From Hymenopus coronatus (taxonomy: Eukaryota > Arthropoda > Insecta > Mantodea > Hymenopodidae): DNA of 64,000 nucleotides. The notes below the pieces were generated by a model. The model did no database searches. It was given only the letters and a program-made list of their open reading frames with translations, and had not been told where the DNA came from. This document shows, piece after piece, positions 25,871 to 39,600 of this stretch (position 1 is the first letter of the stretch; every line of letters begins with the position of its first letter). The stretch spans positions 94,966,501 through 95,030,500 of the forward strand of contig CM060883.1 in the NCBI GenBank assembly GCA_030762935.1, written 5' to 3'. Made by a program: the position numbers and the translations under genes.

Positions 25871-28800
25871 ACACTGACCTCTAACTCCGTGACCAAGCAT
25901 GCGTCACACACTAGACTGACTTCTAACTCAGTGTCCTAGCATGCGTAAACACTAGACTGACCTCTAACTCAGTGCCTTGGCATGCGCCAAGGATTAGATT
26001 GACTTCTAACTCAGTGTCCTAGCATGCGTCACACACTAGACTAACTTCTAACTCAGTGTCCTAGCATGCGTCACACATTAGACTGACTTCTAACTCAGTG
26101 TCCAAGCATGTGTCACAAACTACACTGACCTCTAACTCCGTGACCAAGCATGCGTCACACACTAGACTGACTTCTAACTCAGTGTCCTAGCATGCGTAAA
26201 CACTAGACTGACCTCTAACTCAGTGCCTTGGCATGCGCCAAGGATTAGATTGACTTCTAACTCAGTGTCCTAGCATGCGTCACACACTAGACTAACTTCT
26301 AACTCAGTGTCCTAGCATGCGTCACACACTAGACTGACTTCTAACTCAGTGTCCTAGCATGCGTCACACACTAATCTGACTTCTCACTCAGTGTCCTAGC
26401 ATGCGTCACACACTTGATCGACGTCTAGCTCAATTTCCAAACATGCGTAACAAACTAGACTGACTTCTAACTCATTGTCCTAGCATGCGTCACAAACTAG
26501 ACTGACCTCTAACTCCGTGTCCAAGCATGCGTCACACACTAGACTGACTTCTAACTCAGTGTACTAGCAAGCGTCACACATTAGACTGACATCTAACTGA
26601 ATGTCCAAGCATGCGTCCCACACTAGACTGACTTCTAACTAAGTGTCCTAGCATGGGTCACACACGAGACAGACTTCTAACTCAGTATCATAGCATGTGT
26701 AACACACTAGACTGACGTCTAACTCAGTGTCCAAGCATGCGTCACACACTAGACTGACTTCTAAATCAGTGTCCTAGCATGCGTCACACACTAGGCTGAC
26801 TTCTATCTCAGTGTCCTAGCATGCGTCACAAACTACACTGACTTCTAACTCAGTGTCCTAGCATGCGTCACACACCAACCTGACTTCTAAATCAGTGTCC
26901 AAGCATGCGTCACACAATAACCTGACTTCTAACTCAGTGTCCTAGCATGAGTCACACACTAGACTGACCTCTAACTCAGCGTCCTAGCATGCGTCACAAA
27001 CTAGACTGACTTCTAACTCAGTATCCTAGCATGCGTCACACACTAATCTGACTTCTCACTCAGTGTCCTAGCATGCGTCACACACTTGATCGACTTCTAG
27101 CTCAGTTTCCAAACATGCGTATCACATTAGACTGACTTCTAACTCAGTGTCCTAGCATGTGTCACAAACTAGACTGAATTCTAACTCAGTGTCCTAGCTT
27201 GCGTCACACACTAGACTGACCTCTAACTCAGTGTCTAAGCATGCGTCACAAACTAGACTGACTTCTAACTCAGTGTCCTAGCATGCGTCACAAACTAGAC
27301 TGACTTCTAACTCAGTGTCCTAGCATGCGTCAAACACTAGACTGACCTCTAACTCAGTGTCCTAGCATGCGTCACACACTAGACTGACTTCTAACTCAGT
27401 GTCCTAGCATGCGTCACACACTAATCTGACTTCTAACTCAGTGTCCAATCATGCGTCACACACTAGACTGACTTCTCACTCAGTGTCCTACCATGCGTCA
27501 CAAACTAGACTGACCTCTAACTCCGTGTCCCAGCATGCGACACACACTAGACTGACTTCTAACTTAGTGTCCTAGCATGCGTCAACAGTAGACTGACTTC
27601 TAACTCAGTGTCCTAGCATGCGTCACACACTAGACTGACCTCTAACTCAGTGTTCTAGCATGCGTCACACACTAGACTGACTTTTAACTCAGTGTCCTAG
27701 CATGAGTCACACACTAGACTGACTTCTAACTCAGTGTCCGAGCATGCGTCACACATTAGACCGACCTCTAACTCAGTGTCGAAGCATGCGTCACACACTG
27801 GACTGACCTCTAACTCCGTTTCCAAGTATGCGTCACAAACTAGACTGACCTCTAACTCAGTATCCAAGCAGGCGTCACATACTAGACTGACTTCTAACTC
27901 AGTGTCCTAGCATGCGTCACAAACGAGACTGACTTCTAACTCAGTGTCCTAGCATGCGTCGCACACTATACTGACCTCTCACTCAGTGTCCTAACATGCG
28001 TCACACACTAATCTGACTTCTAACTCAGTGTCCAATCATGCGTCACACACTAGACTGAATTCTCACTCAGTGTCCTAGCATGCGTCACACACTTGACTGA
28101 TTTCTAGCTCAGTTTCCAAACATGCGTTTCACATTAGACTGACTTCTAACTCAGTGTCCTAGCATGTGTCACAAACTAGACTGACCTCTAACTCCGTGTC
28201 CAAGCATGCGTCACACACTAGACTGACTTCTAACTCAGTGTCCTAGCATGCGTCAACACTAGACTGACCTCTAGCTCAGTGCCTTGGCATGCGCCACAGA
28301 TTAGATTGACTTCTAACTCAGTGTCCTAGCATGCGTCACACCATAGACTGACCTCTAACTCAGTGTCCTAGCATGCGTCACAAATTAGACTAACTTCTAA
28401 CTCAGTGTCCTAGCATGCGTCACACACTAGACTGATTTCTAACTCAGTGTCCTGGCATGCGTCACACACTAGACTGACTTTTAACTCAGTGTCCTAGCAT
28501 GACTCACACACTAATCTGACTTCTAACTCAGTGTCCTAGCATGCGTTACAAATTAGACTGACTTCTAACTTAGTGTCCTAGCATGCGTCACACACTAATC
28601 TGACTTCTAACTCATTGTCCAATCATGCGTCACACAGTAGACTGATTTCTTACTCGGTGTCCTAGTATGCGTCACACACTAGACTGACTTCTAACTAAGT
28701 GTCCTAGCATGGGTCACACACTAGACAGACTTCTAACTCAGTATCCTAGCATGTGTCACACACTAGACTGACGTCTAACTCAGTGTCCAAGCATGCGTCA

Positions 28801-31800
28801 CACACTAGACTGACTTCTAAGTCAGTGTCCTAGCATGCGTCACACACTAGGCTGACCTCTATCTCAGTGTCCTAGCATGCGTCACAAACTACACTGACTT
28901 CTAACTCAGTGTCCTAGCATGAGACACACACCAACCTGACTTGTAACTCAGTGTCCAAGCATGCGTCACACACTAGACTGACCTTTAACTCAGTGTCCAA
29001 GCATTCATCACACACTAGACTGACTTCTAACTCAGTGAACTAGCATGCGTCACACACTAGACTGACCTCTAACTCAGTGACCTAGCATGCGTCTCACATT
29101 AGACTGACCTCTAACTCAGAGTCCTAGCATGCGTCACACACTAGACTGACTTCTAGCTCAGTGTTCTAGCATGCGTCACACACTAGACTGACTTCTAACT
29201 AAGTGTCCTAGGATTCGTCACACACTAGACTTCTAAGTCAGCGTCCTAGCATGCGTCACACACTAGACTGACTTCTAACTCAGTGTCCTAGCATTAGTCA
29301 CACACTAGACTGACCTCTAACTCAGTGTCCTAGCATGCGTCACAAACTAGACTGACTTCTAACTCAGTGTCCTAGCATGCGTACACACTAGACTGACTTC
29401 TAGCTCAGTGTTCTAGCATGCATCACACACCAGACTGACTTCTATCTCAGTGTCCTAGCATGTGTCACAAACTAGACTGACTTCTAACTCAGTGTGCTAG
29501 CTTGCGTCACACACTAGACTGACCTCTAACTCATTGTCCAAGCATGCTTCACAAACTAGACTGACCTCTAACTCAGTATCCAAGCATTAGTCAACCAATA
29601 GACTGACTTTTAACTCAGTGTCCTAGCATGCGTCACAAACTAGACTGACTTCTAAATCTGTGTCCTAGCATGCGCCACACACTAGACTGACCTCTAACTC
29701 AGTGTCTAAGCATGCGTCACCCACTAGACTGACCTCTAACTCAGTGACCTAGTATGCGTCTCACATTAGACTGACTTCTAACTCAGTGTCCTAGCATGCG
29801 TCACATACTAGACTGACTTCTAGCTCAGTGTCCTAGCATGCGTCACACACTAGACTGACTTCTCACTCAGTGTCCTAGCATGCGTCACACACTTGACCGA
29901 CTTCTAGCTCAGTTTCCAAACATGCCTATCAAACTAGACTGACTTCTAACTCATTGTCCTAACATTGGTCCCGAACTAGAATTCTATGTCAGTGTCCTAT
30001 CATGCGTCACTCACTAGACTGACTTCTAACTCAGTGTCCTAGCATGAGACACACACTAGACTGACCTCTAACTCAGTGTCCTAGCATGCGTCACAAACTA
30101 GACTGACTTCTAACTCAGTGTCCTAGCATGCGTCACACACTAGACTGACCTCTAACTCAGTGTCCTAGCATGCGTCACACACTAGACTGACTTCTAACTC
30201 AGTGTCCTAGCATGCGTCACACACTAATCTGACTTCTAACTCAGTGTCCAATCATGCGTCACACACTAGACTGACTTCTCACTCAGTGTCCTAGCATGCG
30301 TCACACACTTGACCGACTTCTAGCTCAGTTTCCAAACATGCCTATCAAACTAGACTGACTTTTAACTCATTGTCCTAGCATGCGTCACAAACTAGACTGA
30401 CCTCTAACTCCGTGTCCAAGCATGTGTCACACACTAGACTGACTTCTAGCACAGTGTCCTAGCAAGATTCACACATTAGACTGACATCTAACTCAATGTC
30501 CAAGCATGCGTCCCACACTAGACTGACTTCTAACTAAGTGTCCTAGCATGGGTCACACACTAGACAGACTTCTAAATCAGTATCCTAGCATGTGTCACAC
30601 ACTAGACTGACGTCTAACTCAGTGTCCAAGCATGCGTCACACACTAGACTGACTTCTAAGTCAGTGTCCTAGCATGCGTCACACACTAGGCTGACTTCTA
30701 TCTCAGTGTCCTAGCATGCTTCACAAACTACACTGACTTCTAATTCAGTGTCCTAGCATGCGTCACACACCAACCTGACTTCTAACTCAGTGTCCAAGCA
30801 TGCGTCACACACTAACCTGACTTCTAACTCAGTGACCAAGCCAGCGTCTGACACTAGACTGACTTCTAACTCAGTGTCCTAGCATGCGTCACAAACTAGA
30901 CTGAGTTCTAACTCAGTGTCCTAGCATGCGCCACACACAAGACTGACCTCTTACTCAGTGTCCAAGCATGCGTCACACACTAGACTGACCTCTAATTCAG
31001 TGTCCAAGGATGCGTCACACACTAGACTGACTTCAATGTCAGTGTCCTAGCATGCGGCACACACTAGACTGACTTCTAACTCAGTGTCCTAGCATGCGAC
31101 ACACACTAGACTGACTTCTAACTCAGTGTCCAAGCATGCTTCACACACTAGACTAACCTCTAACTCAGTGTCCAGGCATACGTCACTCACTAGATTGACC
31201 TCTAACTCAGTATCCAAGCATGCGTCACACACTAGACTGACTTTTAGCTCAGTGTCCAAGTGTTCGTCTCACACTAGACATACTTCTAACTCAGTGTCCA
31301 GCATACGTCACAAACTAGACTGATTAACTCAGTGTCCTAGCATGCGCCACACACTAGACTGACCTCTAACTCAGTGTCCAAGCATGCGTTACACACTAGA
31401 CTGACCTCTAACTCAGTGTCCAAGCATGCGTCACACACTAGATTGACCTCTAACTCAGTGTCCAAGCATGCGTCACACACTAGACTGACCTTTAACTCAG
31501 TGCCCAAGCATTCGTCTCACACTAGACTGACTTCTAACTCAGTGAACTAGTATGCGTCACACACTAGACTGACCTCTAACTCAGTGTCCTAGCATGAGTC
31601 ACACACTAGACTGACCTCTAACTCAGTGACCTAGCATGCGTCTCACATTAGACTGACCTCTAACTCAGTGTCCTAGCATGCGTCACAATCTAGACTGACT
31701 TCTAACTCAGTGTCATAAAATGCGTAACACACTAGACTGACTTCTAACTCAGTGTCCTAGCATGTGTCACAAACTAGGCTGACTTCTAACTCAGTGTCCT

Positions 31801-34800
31801 AGCTTGCGTCACACACTAGACTGACCTCTAACTCAGTGTCCTAGCATGCGTCACACACTAGACTGACTTCTAACTCAGTGTCCTAGCATGCGTCACACAC
31901 TAATCTGACTTCTAACTCAGTGTCCAATCATGCGTCACACACTAGACTGACTTCTCACTCAGTGTCCTAGCATGCGTCACACACTTGACTGATTTCTAGC
32001 TCAGTTTCCAAACATGCGTATCACATTAGACTGACTTCTAACTCAGTGTCCAATCATGCGTCACAAACTAGACTGACCTCTAACTCAGTGTACTAGCATG
32101 CGTCACACACTAGACTGACTTCTAACTCAGTGTCCTAGCATGAGTCACACACTAATCTGACTTCTAACTCAGTGTCCAATCATGCGACACACACTAGACT
32201 GACTTCTAACTCAGTGTCCTAGCATGCGTCAACAGTAGACTGACTTCTAACTCAGTGTCCTAGCATTCGTCACACACTAGACTGACCTCTAACTCAGTGT
32301 TCTAGCATGCGTCACACACTAGACTGACTTCTAACTCAGTGTCCAAGCTTTCGTTTCACACTAGACTGACTTCTAACTCAGTATCCTAGCATGCGTCACA
32401 CACTAGACTGACTTTTAACTCAGTGTCCTAGCATGCGTCACACACTAGACTGACTTCTAACTCAGTGTCCGAGCATGCGTCACACATTAGACCGACCTCT
32501 AACTCAGTGTCGAAGCATGCGTCACACACTAGACTGACCTCTAACTCCGTTTCCAAGTATGCGTCACAAACTAGACTGACCTCTATCTCAGTATCCAAGC
32601 AGGCGTCACATACTAGACTGACTTCTAACTCAGTGTCCTAGCTTGCGTCACAAACGAGACTGACTTCTAACTCAGTGTCCTAGCATGCGTCGCACACTAT
32701 ACTGACCTCTCACTCAGTGTCCTAACATGCGTCACACACTAATCTGACTTCTAACTCAGTGTCCAATCATGCGTCACACACTAGACTGACTTCTCACTCA
32801 GTGTCCTAGGATGCGTCACACACTTGACTGATTTCTAGCTCAGTTTCCAAACATGCGTTTCACATTAGACTGACTTCTAACTCAGTGACCTAGCATGTGT
32901 CACAAACTAGACTGACCTCTAACTCCGTGACCAAGCATGCGTCACACACTAGACTGACTTCTAACTCAGTGTCCTAGCATGCGTCAACACTAGACTGACC
33001 TCTAACTCAGTGCCTTGGCATGCGCCACAGATTAGATTGACTTCTAACTCAGTGTCCTAGCATGCGTCAAACACTAGACTAACTTCTAACTCAGTGTCCT
33101 AGCATGCGTCACACACTAGACTGACTTCTAACTCAGTGTCCTGGCATGCGTCACACACTAGACTGACTTTTAACTCAGTGTCCTAGTATGACTCACACAC
33201 TAATCTGACTTCTAACTCAGTGTCCTAGCATGCGTTACAAATTAGACTGACTTCTAACTCAGTGTCCTAGCATGCGTCACACACTAATCTGACTTCTAAC
33301 TCATTGTCCAGTCATGCGTCACACACTAGACTGATTTCTTACTCGGTGTCCTAGTATGCGTCACACACTAGACTGACTTCTAACTAAGTGTCCTAGCATG
33401 GGTCACACACTAGACAGACTTCTAACTCAGTATCCTAGCATGTGTCACACAATAGACTGACGTCTAACTCAGTGTCCAAGCATGCGTCTCACACTAGACT
33501 GACTTCTAAGTCAGTGTCCTAGCATGCGTCACACACTAGGCTGACTTCTATCTCAGTGTCCTAGCATGCGTCTCAAACTACACTGACTTCTAACTCAGTG
33601 TCCTAGCATGCGTCACACACTAGGCTGACTTCTATCTCAGTGTCCTAGCATGCGTCACAAACTAGACTGACTTCTAACTCAGTGTCCTAGCATGCGCCGC
33701 ACACTAGACTAACCTCTAACTCAGTGTCCAAGCATGCGTCTCACACTAGACATACTTCTAACTCAGTGTCCAAGCATGCGTCACACACTAGACTGACCTT
33801 TAACTCAGTGTCCAAGCATTCGTCTCACACCAGACTGACTTCTAACTCAGTGAACTAGCATGCGTCACACACTAGACTGACCTCTAACTGAGTGACCTAG
33901 CATGCGTCTCACATTAGACTGACTTCTAACTCAGAGTCCTAGCATGCGTCACACACTAGACTGATCTCTAACTCAGTGTCCTAGCATGCGTCACACACTA
34001 GACTGACTTCTAGCTCAGTGTCCTAGCATGCGTCACACACTAGACTGACTTCTAACTCAGTGTCCTAGGAATCGTCACACACTAGACTTCTAAGTCGGTG
34101 TCCTAGCATGCGTCACACTCTAGACTGACTTCTAACTCAGTGTCCTAGCATGTGTCACAAACTAGACTGACCTCCAACTCATTGTCCAAGCATGCGTCAC
34201 AAACTAGACTGACCTTTAACTCAGTATCCAAGTATGCAACACACAATAGACTGACTTCTAACTCAGTGTCCTAGCATGCGTCACAAACTAGGCTGACTTC
34301 TAAATCTGTCCTAGCATGCGCCACACACTAGACTGACCTCTAACTCAGTGAACTAGTATGCGTCACACATTAGACTGACTTCTAACTCAGTGTCCTAGCA
34401 TGCGTCATACACTAGACTGACTTCTAGCTCAGTGTCCTAGCATGCGTCACACACTAGACTGACTTCTATCTCAGTGTCCTAGCATTCGTCACACACTAGA
34501 ATTCTATGTCAGTGTCCTAGCATGCGTCACACACTCGACTGACTTCTAACTCAGTGTCCTAGCATGAGTCACACACTAGACTGACCTCTAACTCAGCGTC
34601 CTAGCATGCGTCACAAACTAGACTGACGTCTAACTCAGTGTCCTAGCATGCGTCACACACTAGACTGACCTCTAACTCAGTGTCCTAGCATGCGTCACAC
34701 ACTAGACTGACTTCTAACTCAGTGTCCTAGCATGCGTCACACACTAATCTGACTTCTCACTCAGTGTCCTAGGATGCGTCACACACTTGACTGATTTCTA

Positions 34801-36600
34801 GCTCAGATTCCAAAGATGCGTTTCACAATAGACTGACTTCTAACTCAGTGTCCTAGCATGTGTCACAAACTAGACTGACCTCTAACTCCGTGACCAAGCT
34901 TGCGTCACACACTAGACTGACTTCTAACTCAGTGTCCTAGCATGCGTAAACACTAGACTGACGTCTAACTCAGTGCCTTGGCATGCGCCACAGATTAGAT
35001 TGACTTCTAACTCAGTGTCCTAGCATGCGTCACACACTAGACTAACTTCTAACTCAGTGTCCTAGCATGCGTCACACACTAGACTGACTTCTAACTCAGT
35101 GTCCTGGCATGCGTCACACACTAGACTGACTTTTAACTCAGTGTCCTAGCATGACTCACACACTAATCTGAATTCTAACTCAGTGTCCTAGCATGCGGTA
35201 CAAATTAGACTGACTTCTAACTCAGTGTCCTAGCATGCGTCACACACTAATCTGTCTTCTAACTCATTGTCCAGTCATGGGTCACACATTAGACTGATTT
35301 CTTACTCGGTGTCCTAGTATGCGTCACACACTAGACTGACTTCTAACTAAGTGTCCTAGCATGGGTCACACACTAGACAGACTTCTAACTCAGTATCCTA
35401 GCATGTGTCACACACTAGACTGACGTCTAACTCAGTGTCCAAGCATGCGTCACACACTAGACTGACTTATAATTCAGTGTCCTAGCATGCGTCACACACT
35501 AGGCTGACTTCTATCTCAGTGTCCTAGCATGCGTCACAAACTACACTGACTTCTAACTCAGTGTCCTAGCATGCGTCAACCACTAGGCTGACTTCTATCT
35601 CAGTGTCAAAGCATGCGTCACAAACTAGACTGACTTCTAACTCAGTGTCCTAGCATGCGCCGCACACTAGACTAACCTCTAACTCAGTGTCCAAGCATGC
35701 GTCACACACTAGACTGACCTCTAACTCAGTGTCCAAGCATGCGTCACACACTAGATTGACCTCTAACTCAGTGTCCAGGCATGCGTCACACACTAGACTG
35801 ACCTTTAACTCAGTGTCCAAGCATTCACCTCACACTAGACTGACTTCTAACTCAGTGAACTAGCATGCGTTACACACTAGACTGACCTCTAACTCAGTGA
35901 CCTAGCATGCGTCTCACATTAGACTGACTTCTAACTCAGAGTCCTAGCATGCGTCACACACTAGACTGATCTCTAACTCAGTGTCCTAGCATGCGTCACA
36001 CACTAGACTGACTTCTCACTCAGTGTCTTAGGATGCGTCACACACTTGACTGATTTCTAGCTCAGTTTCCAAACATGCGTTTCACATTAGACTGACTTCT
36101 AACTCAGTGACCTAGCATGTGTCACAAACTAGACTGACCTCTAACTCCGTGACCAAGCATGCGTCACACACTAGACTGACTTCTAACTCAGTGTCCTAGC
36201 ATGCGTCACACACTAGACATACTTCTAACTCAGTGTCCTGGCATGCGTCACACACTAGACTGACTTTTAACTCAGTGTCCTAGTATGACTCACACACTAA
36301 TCTGACTTCTAACTCAGTGTCCTAGCATGCGTTACAAATTAGACTGACTTCTAACTCAGTGTCCTAGCATGCGTCACACACTAATCTGACTTCCAACTCA
36401 TTGTCCAGTCATGCGTCACACACTAGACTGATTTCTTACTCGGTGTCCTAGTATGCGTCACACACTAGACTGACTTCTAACTAAGTGTCCTAGCATGGGT
36501 CACACACTAGACAGACTTCTAACTCAGTATCCTAGCATGTGTCACACACTAGACTGACGTCTAACTCAGTGTCCAAGCATGCGTCTCACACTAGACTGAC
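25870..36600. repeat. Block D (10.7 kb), copied again at 42490-53140
   Basis: Landmarks pair with D' at offsets that change in steps: 16,377 (GATCGACG 26416/42793; CCGAG 27736/44113), 16,545 (ATTCATCA 29003/45548), 16,461 (CCAGCGTCTG 30841/47302; AAGCTTTCG 32345/48806; CCGAG 32467/48928), 16,419 (GATTTCTTAC 35296/51715) and 16,544 (TTCCAACTC 36391/52935). The steps are +168, -84, -42 and +125, that is four, two, one and three monomers (one of the last three being 41 nt). The similarity ends at about 36600, where this copy turns into block T'. Confidence 0.9.
25875..26350. repeat. 251-bp tandem duplication at the T/D junction
   Basis: CTCCGTGACC at 25885 returns at 26136. The following order (GCGTAAACACTAG, CTTGGCATGCGCCAAGG, ACTAACTTC) is repeated too. 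The period of 251 is six monomers minus one base, because the GTAAACACTAG monomer is 41 nt. Block D' has only one copy (42515 onward), so this duplication is specific to the left block. Confidence 0.82.
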
Positions 36601-39600
36601 TTCTAACTCAGTTTCCTAAAATGCGTAACACACTAGACTGACTTCTAACTCAGTGTCCTAGCTTGCGTCACACACTTGACTGACCTCTAACTCAGTGTCC
36701 AAGCATGCGTCACAAACTAGACTTACTTCTAACTCAGTATACAAGCATGCGTCACATACTAGACTGACTTCTAACTCAGTGTCCTAGCATGCGTCACAAA
36801 CTAGACTGACTTATAACTCAGTGTCCTAGCATGCGTCACACACTAGACTGTCCTCTAACTCAGTGTCCTAGCATGCGCCACACACTAGACTGACTTCTAA
36901 CTCAGTGTCCTAGCATGCGTCACACACTAATCTGACTTCTAACTCAGTGTCCAATCATGCGTCACACACTAGACTGACTTCTCACTCAGTGTCCTAGCAT
37001 GCGTCACACACTTGACTGATTTCTAGCTCAGTTTCCAAACATGCGTATCACATTAGACTGACTTCTAACTCAGTGTCCAAGCATGCGTCACAAACTAGAC
37101 TGACCTCTAACTCCGTGTCCCAGCATGCGACACACACTAGACTGACTTCTAACTTAGTGTCCTAGCATGCGTCAACAGAAGACTGACTTCTAACTCAGTG
37201 TCCTAGCATGCGTCACACACTAGACTGACCTCTAACTCAGTGTTCTAGCATGCGTCACACACTAGACTGACTTCTAACTCAGTGTCCGAGCATGCGTCAC
37301 ACATTAGACCGACCTCTAACTCAGTGTCGAAGCATGCGTCACACACTAGACTGACCTCTAACTCCGTTTCCAAGGATGCGTCACAAACTAGACTGACCTC
37401 TAACTCAGTATCCAAGCAGGCGTCACATACTAGACTGACTTCTAACTCAGTGTCCTAGCATGCGTCACAAACGAGACTGACTTCTAACTCAGTGTCCTAG
37501 CATGCGTCGCACACTATACTGACCTCTCACTCAGTGTCCTAGCATGCGTCACACAATAATCTGACTTCTAACTCAGTGTCCAATCATGCGTCACACACTA
37601 GACTGAATTCTCACTCAGTGTCCTAGCCTGCGTCACACACTTGACTGATTTCTAGCTCAGTTTCCAAACATGCGTTTCACATTAGACTGACTTCTAACTC
37701 AGTGTCCTAGCATGTGTCACAAACTAGACTGACCTCTAACTCCGTGTCCAAGCATGCGTCACACACTAGACTGACTTCTAACTCAGTGTCCTAGCTTGCG
37801 TCAACACTAGACTGACCTCTAACTCAGTGCCTTGGCATGCGCCACAGATTAGATTGACTTCTAACTCAGTGTCCTAGCATGCGTCACACACTAGACTGAC
37901 CTCTAACTCAGTGTCCTAGCATGCGTCACAAATTAGACTAACTTCTAACTCAGTGTCCTAGCATGCGTCACACACTAGACTGACTTCTAACTCAGTGTCC
38001 TAGCATGACTCACACACTAATCTGACTTCTAACTCAGTGTCCTAGCATGCGTTACAAATTAGACTGACTTCTAACTCAGTGTCCTAGCATGCGTCACACA
38101 CTAATCTGACTTCTAACTCATTGTCCAATCATGCGTCACACACTAGACTGATTTCTTACTCGGTGTCCTAGTATGCGTCACACACTAGACTGACTTCTAA
38201 CTAAGTGTCCTAGCATGGATCACACACTAGACAGACTTCTAACTCAGTATCCTAGCATGTGTCACACACTAGACTGACGTATAACTCAGTGTCCAAGCAT
38301 GCGTCTCACACTAGACTGACTTCTAAGTCAGTGTCCTAGCATGCGTCACACACTAGGCTGACTTCTATCTCAGTGTCCTAGCATGCGTCACAAACTACAC
38401 TGACTTCTAACTCAGTGTCCTAGCATGCGTCACACACCAACCTGACTTCTAACTCAGTGTCCTAGCATGCGTCACAAACTAGACTGACTTCTAACTCAGT
38501 GTCCTAGCATGCGCACGCACACTAGTCTAACCTCTAACTCAGTGTCCAAGCATGCGTCACACACTAGATTGACCTCTAACTCAGTGTCCAAGCATGCGTC
38601 ACACACTAGACTGACCTTTAACTCAGTGTCCAAGCATTCGTCTCACCCTAGACTGACTTCTAACTCAGTGAACTAGCATGCGTCACACACTAGACTGACC
38701 TCTAACTCAGTGACCTAGCATGCGTCTCACATTAGACTGACCTCTAACTCAGAGTCCTAGCATGCGTCACACACTAGACTGACTTCTAGCTCAGTGTCCT
38801 AGCATGCGTCACACACTAGACTGACTTCTAACTAAGTGTCCTAGGATTCGTCACACACTAGACTTCTAACTCAGTGTCCTAGCATGCGTCACACACTAGA
38901 CTGAATTCTAACTCAGTGTCCTAGCATTAGTCACACACTAGACTGACCTCTAACTCAGTGTCCTAGCATGCGTCACAAACTAGACTGACTTCTAACTCAG
39001 TGTCCTAGCATGCGTACACACTAGACTGGCTTCTAGCTCAGTGTTCTAGCATGCATCACACACCAGACTGACCTCTAACTCAGTGTCCTAGTATGAGTCA
39101 CACACTAGACTGACCTCTAACTCAGTGACCTAGCATGCGTCTCAAATTAGACTGACCTCTAACTCAGAGTCCTAGCATGCGTCACAATCTAGACTGACTT
39201 CTAACTCAGTGTCCTAACATGCGTCACACACTAGACGGACTTCTAACTCAGTGTCCTAAAATGCGTAACACACTAGACTGACTTCTAACTCAGTCTCCTA
39301 GCATGTGTAACAAACTAGACTGACTTCTAACTCAGTGTCCTAGCTTGCGTCACACACTAGACTGACCTCTAACTCAGTGTCCTAGCATGCGTCACACACT
39401 AGACTGACTTCTAACTCAGTGTTCTAGCATGCGTCACACACTAATCTGACTTCTAACTCAGTGTCCAATCATGCGTCACACACTAGACTGACTTCTCACT
39501 CAGTGTCCTAGCATGCGTCACACACTTGACTGATTTCTAGCTCAGTTTCCAAACATGCGTATCACATTAGACTGACTTCTAACTCAGTGTCCAAGCATGC

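Noticed and set aside
31126..31323. 65-codon open frame, with an identical one at 47587-47784
   Set aside because: It is the satellite read in the one frame freed by CCAAG monomers and has a 14-residue period. The second copy exists because D and D' are duplicates (offset 16,461). No start context, no non-repeat sequence and no codon bias suggest a gene.
1500..36000. CENP-B box-like match in ATTCGTCTCACACTAG monomers
   Set aside because: TTCG and the central A fit the core pattern, but two of the four CGGG bases do not (CTAG instead). With about 1,500 variant monomers such partial matches are expected by chance.
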